Shown here piece after piece: positions 43,821 through 52,127 of a stretch of DNA of 64,000 nucleotides (positions are counted from its first letter, which is position 1; every line of letters starts with the position of its first letter). The stretch is from Holophaga foetida DSM 6591 (GTDB lineage Bacteria; Acidobacteriota; Holophagae; Holophagales; Holophagaceae). The translations under genes and the position numbers were made by a program. The stretch covers positions 1,177,462 to 1,241,461 of the forward strand of contig NZ_KI912268.1 in assembly GCF_000242615.2 (NCBI RefSeq), given 5' to 3'. The notes under the pieces were generated by a model, which saw only the letters and a list, made by a program, of their open reading frames with translations, ran no database searches and was not told where the DNA came from.

Positions 43821-43985
43821 GCGAAGGGTGTTCGGGAAGCCGGTGAGAATCCGGCACTGCCCCGCAACGGTATGCGACGCGCCTCTGGCGCGCGGCCTGT
43901 AGCCGAGACCACTGGGAAACCGGGAAGGACTCGGAGGAACCGAAAGGATCCAGCCAAATCGCAAGTCCGGAGACCGGCCCAGCGC
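43821..43985 (+). ncRNA. Cobalamin riboswitch (plus strand)
   Basis: The sequence has all core elements in order: GGGAAGCCGGTGAGAATCCG, CACTGCCCCGCAACGGTATG, a GAGACCACTGGGAAACCGGG segment that contains the CACTGG/GGGAA core, and the B12 box AAGTCCGGAGACCGGCC at 43963-43979. It stands ahead of the BtuF-like genes and, by orientation and spacing, may control the full plus-strand set. It is back-to-back with the minus-strand aptamer, about 145 bases apart. Confidence 0.95.
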
Positions 43986-44064
43986 ATCAACCCCCGCCGA
44001 GGGAGCGGGCGGGAGGCACTGGTAGCCACCCGCCCACTTCTCGGCCCGCGCGAGGAGCCGCGAG
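43986..44064 (+). promoter_or_regulatory. Expression platform with two mutually exclusive stems
   Basis: GGGCGGG (44007-44013) can pair either with the upstream CCCGCC (43993-43998) or with the downstream CCCGCCC (44029-44035). The ribosome-binding site GAGGAG (44052-44057) follows and lies in a CG-rich stretch that can also be folded. No T run is seen, so translational control is more probable than transcription termination. Confidence 0.55.
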
Positions 44065-45339
44065 ATGGTTGCAGGTGAACACCAGTCAGGCAGGGTGGAG
44101 CCGACCCCGAAGCGGCGGGCCCCTTGGGCCAAATGGGGCGGAGCCGCACTCCTGATGGCCCTCCTGGTCTGGAGCTCCTTTCGGGTCGCGAGGGCAGTGG
44201 GGAAAACCCTCAAGCGAAGCGGTCCGAATAGCACCGTTTCGACGGTTCTGAAGGGAGGCCGGGCCACGGTCCGACACGCTCAGCGATTCAGCATTGAATA
44301 CCGGAAGGACTGCAAGGTCATCCGGGTCAACACCCCCTGGCAGGGGGCCAGGGAAGGGTTCACGTACCAGCTCGTCCCCAAGGGTAGCCGCCCAAAAAGC
44401 GAGGAGCCCGGGGCGATCCTGATCGAAATTCCCGTCAAACGCATTGTCCTGCTCGCATCCACCCATCTCCCGGATTTTGTAGTTCTTGATCGCGTAGAGA
44501 GCGTAGTGGGAATCGCCGGGGCAAGGCAGGTCTGCACCCAAGCGTTTGTGGAGCGCCTTCGGGATGGCCAAGTCCAGGAGATCGCCGACAGCATCTCGGG
44601 CATGGAGAAGCACCTCAACTACGACCGCCTCTTTACCCTCAAGCCCGACCTCGTCTTTGTCACAGGCAAGGGAAATCCGGCCCTGGACCATCAGGAGAAG
44701 TTGAGAGAATCGGGCTTCAACGTGGCCATCTGCGCCGAGTCCATGGAAAACGACCCTCTGGGCCGTGCGGAGTGGATCAAGTTCATGGCGGCCTTCCTGG
44801 ACAGGGATGCCGAAGCTGAGGCGCACTTTGCGAAGCTGGAGGTCCGCTACGAGGCCCAGAAAGCCCAGGCGCGCAAGGCCGCCCACCACCCCACGGTTCT
44901 CTGTGGGATGAATGCCAGGGGGGCCTGGTTCGCCCCGGGGGGTGGGAGCTATGTGGCCGCCTATATCCGAGACGCCGGAGCTGACTACATCCTGAAGGAT
45001 GACCCTCGCCCGGGTTACCGTCCCATCAAGATCGACGCAGTCCTGGACCGCGCCAGAGATGCCGACTTCTGGATGCTACACATGACGGACAGCTCCCTGA
45101 ATTCTCTCCAGAATCTGAAGGACATCGACCCCCGATGCACCCTCTTCCGGGCCTTCCGGGAAGGCAAGGTCTTCAATACCAATGCCTGCCTTGGCCCTCG
45201 GGGCGGCAACGACTACTGGGAGAATGGATCCGCCAACCCGGATCTGGTCCTGGCGGACCTCATCAGCATCTTCCATCCCGAACTGACACCCGGCCACAAA
45301 CTACGCTGGCACCACTGGCTCCGCCAGAGGGGGCACTGA
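44065..45339 (+). CDS. Membrane-anchored BtuF-like substrate-binding protein, copy 1
   Basis: 424 residues. N-terminal anchor helix (WGGAALLMALLVWSSFRVA, ~24-42) without a lipobox, then an extra strand region (~60-115) and a PeripBP_2/TroA-type binding domain (~118-400): VKRIVLLASTHLPDFVVLDR, LNYDRLFTLKPDLVFVTGKG, TVLCGMNARGAWFAPGGGSYV. It should deliver a corrinoid- or siderophore-like ligand to the BtuCD-type importer encoded further on. Copy 2 follows at once and is very similar across its full length, so the pair arose by tandem duplication. GAGGAG lies 7 bases before the ATG; this is the first gene after the plus-strand riboswitch. Confidence 0.82.
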   Translation: MVAGEHQSGRVEPTPKRRAPWAKWGGAALLMALLVWSSFRVARAVGKTLKRSGPNSTVSTVLKGGRATVRHAQRFSIEYRKDCKVIRVNTPWQGAREGFTYQLVPKGSRPKSEEPGAILIEIPVKRIVLLASTHLPDFVVLDRVESVVGIAGARQVCTQAFVERLRDGQVQEIADSISGMEKHLNYDRLFTLKPDLVFVTGKGNPALDHQEKLRESGFNVAICAESMENDPLGRAEWIKFMAAFLDRDAEAEAHFAKLEVRYEAQKAQARKAAHHPTVLCGMNARGAWFAPGGGSYVAAYIRDAGADYILKDDPRPGYRPIKIDAVLDRARDADFWMLHMTDSSLNSLQNLKDIDPRCTLFRAFREGKVFNTNACLGPRGGNDYWENGSANPDLVLADLISIFHPELTPGHKLRWHHWLRQRGH

Positions 45340-46583
45340 TGATGGCCCCAAAGAGCGATCCTTGGATCCGCTGGGGGGGGCTGGCGCTTCTGACCCTGGG
45401 GCTGGCCTGGAGCTTCCTTCGAATTGCAGATTCTGTGTCCACCGCCCGCCGCGGGCATCCTGGGAAGATCGGAGCCGCGTCCACGATTCCCCAGCAGGGG
45501 CAAGCCACCATCCGCCATGCTCGGCGTTTCACTCTGGAATACCGCTCGGATTGCAAAATCATCCGCGTCAACCAGCCCTGGCGGGATGCGACAGAGGCCT
45601 TCGTCTACCAGCTTGTCCCCAGGGGCAGCCATCCGAAAGCAGCCGAACCTGGGGCAATCCTTGTGGAGACACCCATCCGCAGGGTTGTTCTACTCACGAC
45701 CTCCTGCCTCCCGGCATTTGTGACGCTTGACAGGATCGAAGCGGTGCTGGGAGTGGCGAGCGGCCGTTATGTCACTACGCCAGTATTTGCAAATCGCATC
45801 AGAAGCGGCCAGATCCAGGAGGTCTCCAATGGAGCCCCAGGGATGAACAAGATGCTCAACTATGACCGCCTGTTCACCCTTAGCCCCGACCTGATCCTGG
45901 CTACGGGCACCGGGGATTCCTCTCTGGATAAACATCAGAAGCTGGGAGAGGCAGGCTTCAAGGTCGCTCTATGCGCAGACTACATGGAGAATACTCCCCT
46001 GGGGCGCGCCGAATGGATCAAGTTCGTGGCAGCCTTCCTGGACCGGGATGCCGAGGCCGAGGCGCACTTCGCGAAGCTGGAAGCCCGCTACGAAGCGCAG
46101 AAAGCCCTTGCCCGGAAGGCCCTCCACCGCCCCACTGTTCTCTGTGAGATGGACTATCGGGGTTCCTGGTATGCCCCAGGGGGTGGAAGCTACCTCGCTG
46201 CCTATATCCGCGACGCCGGAGCCACCTATCTCCTGGGGGATGACCCGAACCCAGGCAGCCGCGCACTCAAGATTGAGACAGTCCTTGATCGCGCCCGGAA
46301 CGCCGACTTCTGGATGCTCCACATGACCGGAAGTTCCTTGCACACCCTCCAGGAGATGAAGGACACGGATCCGCGGTACGGCCTATTCAAGGCCTTCCGG
46401 GAGGGCAAGGTCTTCACCACCGGCGCCCGTTTGGGCCCCTGGGGCGGGAGCGACTACTGGGAAAACGGATCCGCCAATCCGGATCTGGTGCTGGCGGACC
46501 TCATCGCCATCTTCCACCCCGAACTCCTGCCGAACCATGCGCTGTATTGGCACGCCTGGCTCAGGCCCCTGGCGCAACCATGA
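45339..46583 (+). CDS. Membrane-anchored BtuF-like substrate-binding protein, copy 2
   Basis: 414 residues starting at the ATG at 45339 (a second ATG follows at 45342), overlapping the stop of copy 1 by one base; the longer frame upstream overlaps copy 1 and is not used. Same build as copy 1: anchor helix (~11-30), then binding domain with VRRVVL-like start (IRRVVLLTTSCLPAFVTLDR), LNYDRLFTLSPDLILATGTG and GRAEWIKFVAAFLDRDAEAE, the last being almost identical in both. Ligand-contacting segments differ more (STHLPDF/TSCLPAF, NARGAWFAPG/DYRGSWYAPG), which might mean two related ligands for one permease. Confidence 0.82.
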   Translation: MMAPKSDPWIRWGGLALLTLGLAWSFLRIADSVSTARRGHPGKIGAASTIPQQGQATIRHARRFTLEYRSDCKIIRVNQPWRDATEAFVYQLVPRGSHPKAAEPGAILVETPIRRVVLLTTSCLPAFVTLDRIEAVLGVASGRYVTTPVFANRIRSGQIQEVSNGAPGMNKMLNYDRLFTLSPDLILATGTGDSSLDKHQKLGEAGFKVALCADYMENTPLGRAEWIKFVAAFLDRDAEAEAHFAKLEARYEAQKALARKALHRPTVLCEMDYRGSWYAPGGGSYLAAYIRDAGATYLLGDDPNPGSRALKIETVLDRARNADFWMLHMTGSSLHTLQEMKDTDPRYGLFKAFREGKVFTTGARLGPWGGSDYWENGSANPDLVLADLIAIFHPELLPNHALYWHAWLRPLAQP

Positions 46584-46610
46584 AACATTCACGACACAAA
46601 AAGGATTGAA

Positions 46611-48467
46611 ATGTTCATACCCAAACCCCTTCCATGGATGACGCTGGCCCTGGCGGCCCTCTGCCTTCCCGGGGCTGCCGAGGAGCCTCAGACCATGGCG
46701 CCCGTGGTGGTCACCGCCGACAAGGTGCTCGCAGAGTATGTCCAGAACCACCCCCAGGATGTGAAGCAGGTCGGTCGCGCCGAGATCCTCCAGCGAAACC
46801 TCCCGAATGTGGAGGAAATCCTTAAGACCATGCCCGGCGTGGACGTCCAGCCCTCCCCCGGCACGGGCACCCGCATCTCGATTCGAGGTTCTGGCAAGAC
46901 CGGGGGTGTGATGATCCTGCTCAACGGAAGGCCCCTCAACAGCAACATGTATGGCAACCAGGACCTCAGCGCCATTCCGATCGACATCGTCGAATCAGTG
47001 ACCGTTTTCAAGCCCCCGGTTCCGGTGTGGCTGGGGCCGGGCGGCAGCGACGGTGTCATCAATATCGTCACCCGGGACACAGCCTCCGAAAAAAAAAGCC
47101 AGCCAAGAAGCAACCTCAAGCTTGGGGGAGGTTCTTACGGGTTGATGGAGGGGAGCGGCAGCCACTCCTTCAGCGCAGGCGGGGGCAAACTGATGCTGAC
47201 AGCCACCGGTAACCACCGGGACGGCAAGCGGCAGAACAGCGACCGCACCGATGGCAGCATGGGGGCCTTCTGGAACCGCAACGGAGAGGGAGGCCGTAAA
47301 TACGAAGTGAACGCCAGATACTTCACCTCCGAAGCCGGGTCCTCCGGCCCCGCAGACAAACTCACGCCAGATGCCCGCCAGCGCTACCACAAGGGTTCCG
47401 TGGACACTCGCATCTCCGGCATGCTCGGAGACAAGGGCACCTATGGTCTGAACGTATACGGGGATACCACCACCCTCAAGGATCGCTCGGAGGCCGGACC
47501 GGTCTATACCCTTGATGATCGCAAAGGAGGCCTCAAGTCCGAGCTCACCCTCACGGAACCTCAGGGGACCTGGGAGGCCCGCATCAGCGGGCTCCTGGAA
47601 CGGGACAACATGGAGCACACCCTGGCGGGGGAGCACGGACGGACGACCGCCATGCTGGGGGGCCAGTACGACCAGCGGATTGGCAATTGGACCGCCACCC
47701 TGGGACTCAAGGGAATCCAGACCACGGGCTTTGGCTTCAACCCGGGGATGACGGGGGGCATCGGCTGGGGCCTCACGGAACACCTGTTCCTCCGCGGTCG
47801 CAGCGGTTACACCGTTAACGTCCCTTCCTTTGAGCAGCTCTACCAGAGCAGCCACGGTTCCGTGGACCAGATCCGAGGCAACCCGGACCTCAAGGAGGAA
47901 AAGATCTGGTCCCACGAATTGGGCTTCGAATACAGGCAGGGCAAGGCCTTGTTCTTCCAGTTCAGCCTCTTCAGGACGGACACCCGGGATCTCATCAGCG
48001 CCGTACGGGGGGCAGACCTGATCTATCGCCCCATGAATCTGGAAAAAGCCATGCGCCAGGGCGTGGAAATCTCCTGGAAAGAGTCTTGGGAAGCTGGCTG
48101 GCAGGGAGAGGCAAACCTGATTCTCCAGAAGTCCGAGAACAGCGATACGGGAGACAACCTGCCCTACACGCCCAAGGTCAAAGCCAAGACGACCGTTCAG
48201 TACAGCTTGAAGCGCGCCAAGACCCGCCTGGAGTCCTCTCTGCGGTACGAAGGGAAGCGCTTCACATCCAGAGAGAACCTACCCGCCCAGGAACTCCACG
48301 GCTACACCTGCATGGACCTCAGCATCACCCAGCCGTTCAGAATTAATAAAAAATTATTCGACTGGTATCTCAAGGTGAACAACCTCTTCAACACATCCTT
48401 CGAATCCCACCAGGGCTATCCGGACGACGGATTCCGAGTGAACACAGGCATCCAGGCCCGGTGGTGA
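46611..48467 (+). CDS. TonB-dependent receptor of the plus-strand set
   Basis: 618 residues with signal peptide (MTLALAALCLPGAAEE). TonB-box-like MAPVVVTADKVLAEY, plug motifs VEEILKTMPGVDVQPS, RISIRGSGKTGGVMILLNGRP and VESVTVFKPPVPVWLGPGGSDGV, then a barrel ending in TGIQARW. It is a second receptor of the locus, lying between binding proteins and permease, 27 bases after copy 2. The plug lacks the usual GPxSxLYG form (here GPGGSDGVIN), similar to receptors for compact metal complexes. Cargo probably a corrinoid or tetrapyrrole, by context only. Confidence 0.85.
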   Translation: MFIPKPLPWMTLALAALCLPGAAEEPQTMAPVVVTADKVLAEYVQNHPQDVKQVGRAEILQRNLPNVEEILKTMPGVDVQPSPGTGTRISIRGSGKTGGVMILLNGRPLNSNMYGNQDLSAIPIDIVESVTVFKPPVPVWLGPGGSDGVINIVTRDTASEKKSQPRSNLKLGGGSYGLMEGSGSHSFSAGGGKLMLTATGNHRDGKRQNSDRTDGSMGAFWNRNGEGGRKYEVNARYFTSEAGSSGPADKLTPDARQRYHKGSVDTRISGMLGDKGTYGLNVYGDTTTLKDRSEAGPVYTLDDRKGGLKSELTLTEPQGTWEARISGLLERDNMEHTLAGEHGRTTAMLGGQYDQRIGNWTATLGLKGIQTTGFGFNPGMTGGIGWGLTEHLFLRGRSGYTVNVPSFEQLYQSSHGSVDQIRGNPDLKEEKIWSHELGFEYRQGKALFFQFSLFRTDTRDLISAVRGADLIYRPMNLEKAMRQGVEISWKESWEAGWQGEANLILQKSENSDTGDNLPYTPKVKAKTTVQYSLKRAKTRLESSLRYEGKRFTSRENLPAQELHGYTCMDLSITQPFRINKKLFDWYLKVNNLFNTSFESHQGYPDDGFRVNTGIQARW

Positions 48468-48566
48468 GAATCGTATGAAATTTTCTCTTTGGAAGACGTC
48501 CCGCCTGATGAGCCTTCGCACAGCGGGCTATGCGGTCAGGATGGCTGCTTCTTTTCGCGTGAGTTC

Positions 48567-49649
48567 ATGAACAAGATCGGCCTTCTCCCCACAGGGGGTC
48601 ACCCCTGCCTCCACCGTCTCTGGGGCCTTGCTTGGGTCCTTTTGCCCATCCTGGTCCTCTGCATCTTTGCCCTGGAACTCTGTCTGGGCTCCATCTTCAT
48701 CCCCCCGGCCAAGGTCTTCTCCATTCTTCTGGGAGATGCCCAGGCCCCGGAGTCTTGGCGCAACATCATCCTCCTCTTCCGCCTGCCCAGGGCCATCACG
48801 GCCACCCTGGCCGGGGCCGCCCTGGGCATGGCGGGGCTTCAAATGCAGACCATCTTCCGCAACCCCTTAGCGGATCCCTTCGTCCTGGGTATCAACTCCG
48901 GGGCGAGCTTGGGAGTGGCTCTGGTGGTCATGTCAGCCGGTGCGGTGGGCTGGACCGCCAGTGTGGCCCAGGTGGCCGGGGCGGGATTCTCGCTGATCAT
49001 CGCCTCCAGCCTAGGATCCATGGCCGTGATGGGACTGGTGCTCATGGTGGCCAGACGGGTGGAGAGCAGCCTGACCCTGCTCATAGTGGGCATTATGGCG
49101 GGCTACCTCGCCAGCAGCCTCGTGACGATCCTGATGCACTTCTCCCAGGAACAGCAACTCCAGCGCTACATCGGATGGACCTTTGGATCATTCGGGGGCG
49201 TCACCTGGAGCCAACTGCGAATTTTCGCCCCGGCGATTCTCCTGGCGGGAATGTTGGCCTGGAGCCAAGCCAAGGCCATGAACGCCCTGCTCTTGGGGGA
49301 GGGGTACGCCCGCAGCATGGGCTTGGAGGTGCGCCGCTCCCGATTCCTGCTGATCGTGAGCGCCTCAGTCCTGGCAGGGAGTGTCACTGCGTATTGTGGC
49401 CCCATCGGTTTTTTGGGCATCGCCGTGCCCCACTTGGCACGCATGCTCATGCGCACGACGGATCACCATGTGCTTGCCCCCACCGTTCTTCTCATGGGGG
49501 CAGGGTTGGCCCTGACGGCGGACCTCATCGCCCAGGCCCCTGGGACCAGCACGGCCCTTCCCCTCAATGCCATCACCTCTCTCCTGGGGGCACCTTTCGT
49601 CCTGGGGGTCGTTCTGCGCCGTCGTCAGGTGCTGGAGGCTGGAGCATGA
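48567..49649 (+). CDS. BtuC/FecCD-type ABC transporter permease
   Basis: 360 residues from the ATG at 48567; the TTG at 48489 is an alternative that would add 26 polar residues, and neither has a strong ribosome-binding site. About ten membrane helices. Family signature GAALGMAGLQMQTIFRNPLADPFVLGINSGASLG (shown in parts: AALGMAGLQMQ, NPLADPFVLGI) and the C-terminal YCGPIGFLGIAVPHLARML, which is the coupling region of vitamin B12 and siderophore importers. Overlaps the ATPase gene by four bases (ATGA). Together with the two BtuF-like proteins it forms the inner-membrane importer. Confidence 0.92.
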   Translation: MNKIGLLPTGGHPCLHRLWGLAWVLLPILVLCIFALELCLGSIFIPPAKVFSILLGDAQAPESWRNIILLFRLPRAITATLAGAALGMAGLQMQTIFRNPLADPFVLGINSGASLGVALVVMSAGAVGWTASVAQVAGAGFSLIIASSLGSMAVMGLVLMVARRVESSLTLLIVGIMAGYLASSLVTILMHFSQEQQLQRYIGWTFGSFGGVTWSQLRIFAPAILLAGMLAWSQAKAMNALLLGEGYARSMGLEVRRSRFLLIVSASVLAGSVTAYCGPIGFLGIAVPHLARMLMRTTDHHVLAPTVLLMGAGLALTADLIAQAPGTSTALPLNAITSLLGAPFVLGVVLRRRQVLEAGA

Positions 49650-50665
49650 AATCATCAGCCCTGCTGGAACTCCGCAAGCTCAGCATCGGATACCGCATGG
49701 GAGCCCATCGGGATCGGGTCGTGGCCAGTGATCTGAACCTGGGTCTCCACGCTGGCTCCTTCGTATGCCTCCTGGGGCCCAACGGCGCAGGCAAATCCAC
49801 CTTGATCCGCACGCTCACCGGACTTCAGCCACCCCTGGAGGGGGAGGTTCTGCTCGACGGCACCCCCATGGCATCCTTCAAGCCCAGGGATCTAGCCCAG
49901 CGCATGAGTCTTGTGCTGACCCAGCGGGTACCTGTGGGGAACATGCCGGTCTGGTCCATGGTGGCCATGGGTCGCCACCCCTACACGGGCTGGTCCGGGC
50001 GCCTGGGAACCGAGGACGTGTCTGCGGTAGAAGAATCCATCGTTTCTGTCGGCCTGGAGGCCCTGGCCTTCCGCCCCGTGTGTGAGCTCTCTGACGGGGA
50101 ACGCCAAAAGGCCATGATCGCCCGGGCCCTAGCCCAGGATCCCAAGATCATGATCCTGGACGAGGCAACGGCCTTCCTGGACCTGCCCCGTCGGGTAGAG
50201 CTGATGGATCTTCTGCGGAACCTCGCCCGGCAGAAACAGCGGATCATTCTTCTATCCTCCCACGACCTTGAGCTATCCCTGCGCAGTGCCGACCGACTCT
50301 GGCTCCTCTCGCCTTCTGGCCAGCTGCGGGACGGCGTCCCGGAGGACTTGGTGCTGGACGGCGGTTTCGCCGAGACATTCCAAAGCTGCGGCCTTTCCTT
50401 TGACCCCCAGCGAGGGGCCTTCCACCTGGACCGCCCATCCCGGGGCCAGGTTTCCCTGGAGGGCGAGGGGGTCGCCAACCAATGGACCCGCCGCGCCCTG
50501 GAACGTGCTGGATTCGAGATCAGCGAGCAAGGGGGTGCCGCCCTACACATCCGGCTCCTCACCGCTGAAGGCGAGGGACTGAACTGGGAGATTGCCGGGA
50601 GCCGATCCTGCTCGGGGGATGGGGTAGAGGAGCTCCTGAACACCCTGGAGGCAGTCCATGAATAG
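49646..50665 (+). CDS. BtuD/FepC-type ABC ATPase with C-terminal extension
   Basis: 339 residues, start at 49646 overlapping the permease stop. The ATPase (~1-255) has Walker A GPNGAGKST, Q-loop VLTQRVP, signature LSDGERQKAMIARAL and Walker B MILDEATAFLD, then the switch His in SSHDLELSL. The first position of the signature is LSDGE instead of LSGGE, a frequent variant. About 80 residues follow (~260-339) that are not part of a normal BtuD and look like a small soluble domain (RALERAGFEISEQGGAALHI); their role is unknown. Overlaps the nitrilase gene by eight bases. Confidence 0.9.
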   Translation: MKSSALLELRKLSIGYRMGAHRDRVVASDLNLGLHAGSFVCLLGPNGAGKSTLIRTLTGLQPPLEGEVLLDGTPMASFKPRDLAQRMSLVLTQRVPVGNMPVWSMVAMGRHPYTGWSGRLGTEDVSAVEESIVSVGLEALAFRPVCELSDGERQKAMIARALAQDPKIMILDEATAFLDLPRRVELMDLLRNLARQKQRIILLSSHDLELSLRSADRLWLLSPSGQLRDGVPEDLVLDGGFAETFQSCGLSFDPQRGAFHLDRPSRGQVSLEGEGVANQWTRRALERAGFEISEQGGAALHIRLLTAEGEGLNWEIAGSRSCSGDGVEELLNTLEAVHE

Positions 50666-52127
50666 ACGGCTTCCCATCACGCTCCTGCACATGGCCGTCC
50701 AGCATGCCCGTCCGGAGGAAAACCGGTCCCGCATCCTGGAGGGTGTGAGGAAGGCGGCCCAGAAGGGCAGCCGCCTGATCGTGCTTCCGGAGATGGCGAT
50801 CTCAGGCTACAGCTTCCCCAGTGTGCAGGAGGCCGAGCCCTTCGCGGAAAGCCTGGATGGTCCCACCCTGACAGGGCTGCGAGAGATCTGCAGCCACTAC
50901 GGAGTCTTCTGCTGCATCGGAATGCTGGAGCAGGACCCGGAAACAGGCCTCCTCCACAACAGCGCCATCGCCATCGGCCCGGACGGCAGCACCGCCGCCC
51001 ACCACCGGAAACTGGTGGCTGAAAGGCGCTGGGCGACCCCGGGGAATCCCTACACCCGGAGCTGGTTCGACACCCCCTGGGGGCGTGTCGGCATGCTGGT
51101 GTGCGCGGACAGCTATTACGGCCTGCCCGCCAGGACCCTGGCCCTCCAGGGCACGGATCTGATCCTGGTCTTGGCCAACTGGCCACCCCAAGGGGTTGAC
51201 CCCCGGACCCTTTGGCGAGCCCGCGCCCTGGAGAACGGCCTCGGGGTCATCGGGTGCAACCGCACGGGCCTGGACCAGATGATGGATTGCCGCGAAGCCT
51301 CCTCGTACGCCGTCACCGGCGAGGGCGAGGTGCTCCTGGACGACAGATCCAGCGAAAGTCGCGCTCTTCTGATCCGATGGCCCTTGAGCAACGGCCAGAT
51401 GAAGTCTTCCAGGCGGGAACATATCCTGGAGACCCGCTCCCCTCGGAACTACCGCCCTCTGGGAAGGGACACCAACGGCCTGGAGGACACCACGTACCTC
51501 TGGGGGAGCGCGCCCTCGTCTCCGGTGGATCTCCAGATGCTGATGCCCGAGCATCACCCAGAGAAGGCCCACGCCCAAATCAGGGAGGTCCTGACGCCCT
51601 CCAGACAAGGGGTTGTCTCCATGCTTCCCCCGGGGGATCTTTCCACCGGCATCCTGAATTACGTCGAGAGGCAAGTGATCGCCAAGGACTTGCCAATGAT
51701 CGCTGGCTCCTCGGAGGGGAACCCTTTCCTGGTGGGCCCCTGGGGCATCCATACCCTATCGGAGGATCAGGACTTCCATGTGGCCGAGCGGGACGGCTTC
51801 CGCTTGGCGCTCGTGCGACCCCAGGCCTTCCTGCATCCCGAGCTGGCGGTATCCCTGGCCAAGCTGGGTTGTGACCTTGCTTTCGCCCCCTGCCAGGATC
51901 TCGCTCCCGACCTGAGGACGATGCTGGGCGTGAAGTGCCTGGAGCGGATCCCCGTCGCTCTGGCCTCTCCGGACGAGTCCGTTCTCTTCCTCCCCCCCCC
52001 GGGGCATGAGCCCTGGAGCGAACTCAGCCGCACACATCCGGGCACTTTGCAGATCAAACTGGATTCGGCGGCCTACCGACGCCGCCACATCATGGACCGC
52101 CTCAATCTGGAGGTCCTGTGCCGCTGA
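50658..52127 (+). CDS. Nitrilase-superfamily amidase with second, degenerate nitrilase-like half
   Basis: 489 residues. The N-terminal half (~5-245) is a carbon-nitrogen hydrolase with the full Glu-Lys-Cys triad: Glu45 (VLPEMAISGY), Lys118 (HHRKLV) and Cys149 (LVCADSYYG). The second half (~295-480) has a similar order of strands (LSTGILNYVERQVIAKD, RLALVRPQAFLHPELAVSL, LGCDLAFAPCQDL) but the catalytic residues are not recognisable, so it may be a pseudo-enzyme domain. The expected reaction is hydrolysis or transfer on an amide; a corrin side-chain amide would suit the neighbourhood, but this is inference. Overlaps both neighbours, implying coupled translation. Confidence 0.78.
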   Translation: MNRRLPITLLHMAVQHARPEENRSRILEGVRKAAQKGSRLIVLPEMAISGYSFPSVQEAEPFAESLDGPTLTGLREICSHYGVFCCIGMLEQDPETGLLHNSAIAIGPDGSTAAHHRKLVAERRWATPGNPYTRSWFDTPWGRVGMLVCADSYYGLPARTLALQGTDLILVLANWPPQGVDPRTLWRARALENGLGVIGCNRTGLDQMMDCREASSYAVTGEGEVLLDDRSSESRALLIRWPLSNGQMKSSRREHILETRSPRNYRPLGRDTNGLEDTTYLWGSAPSSPVDLQMLMPEHHPEKAHAQIREVLTPSRQGVVSMLPPGDLSTGILNYVERQVIAKDLPMIAGSSEGNPFLVGPWGIHTLSEDQDFHVAERDGFRLALVRPQAFLHPELAVSLAKLGCDLAFAPCQDLAPDLRTMLGVKCLERIPVALASPDESVLFLPPPGHEPWSELSRTHPGTLQIKLDSAAYRRRHIMDRLNLEVLCR

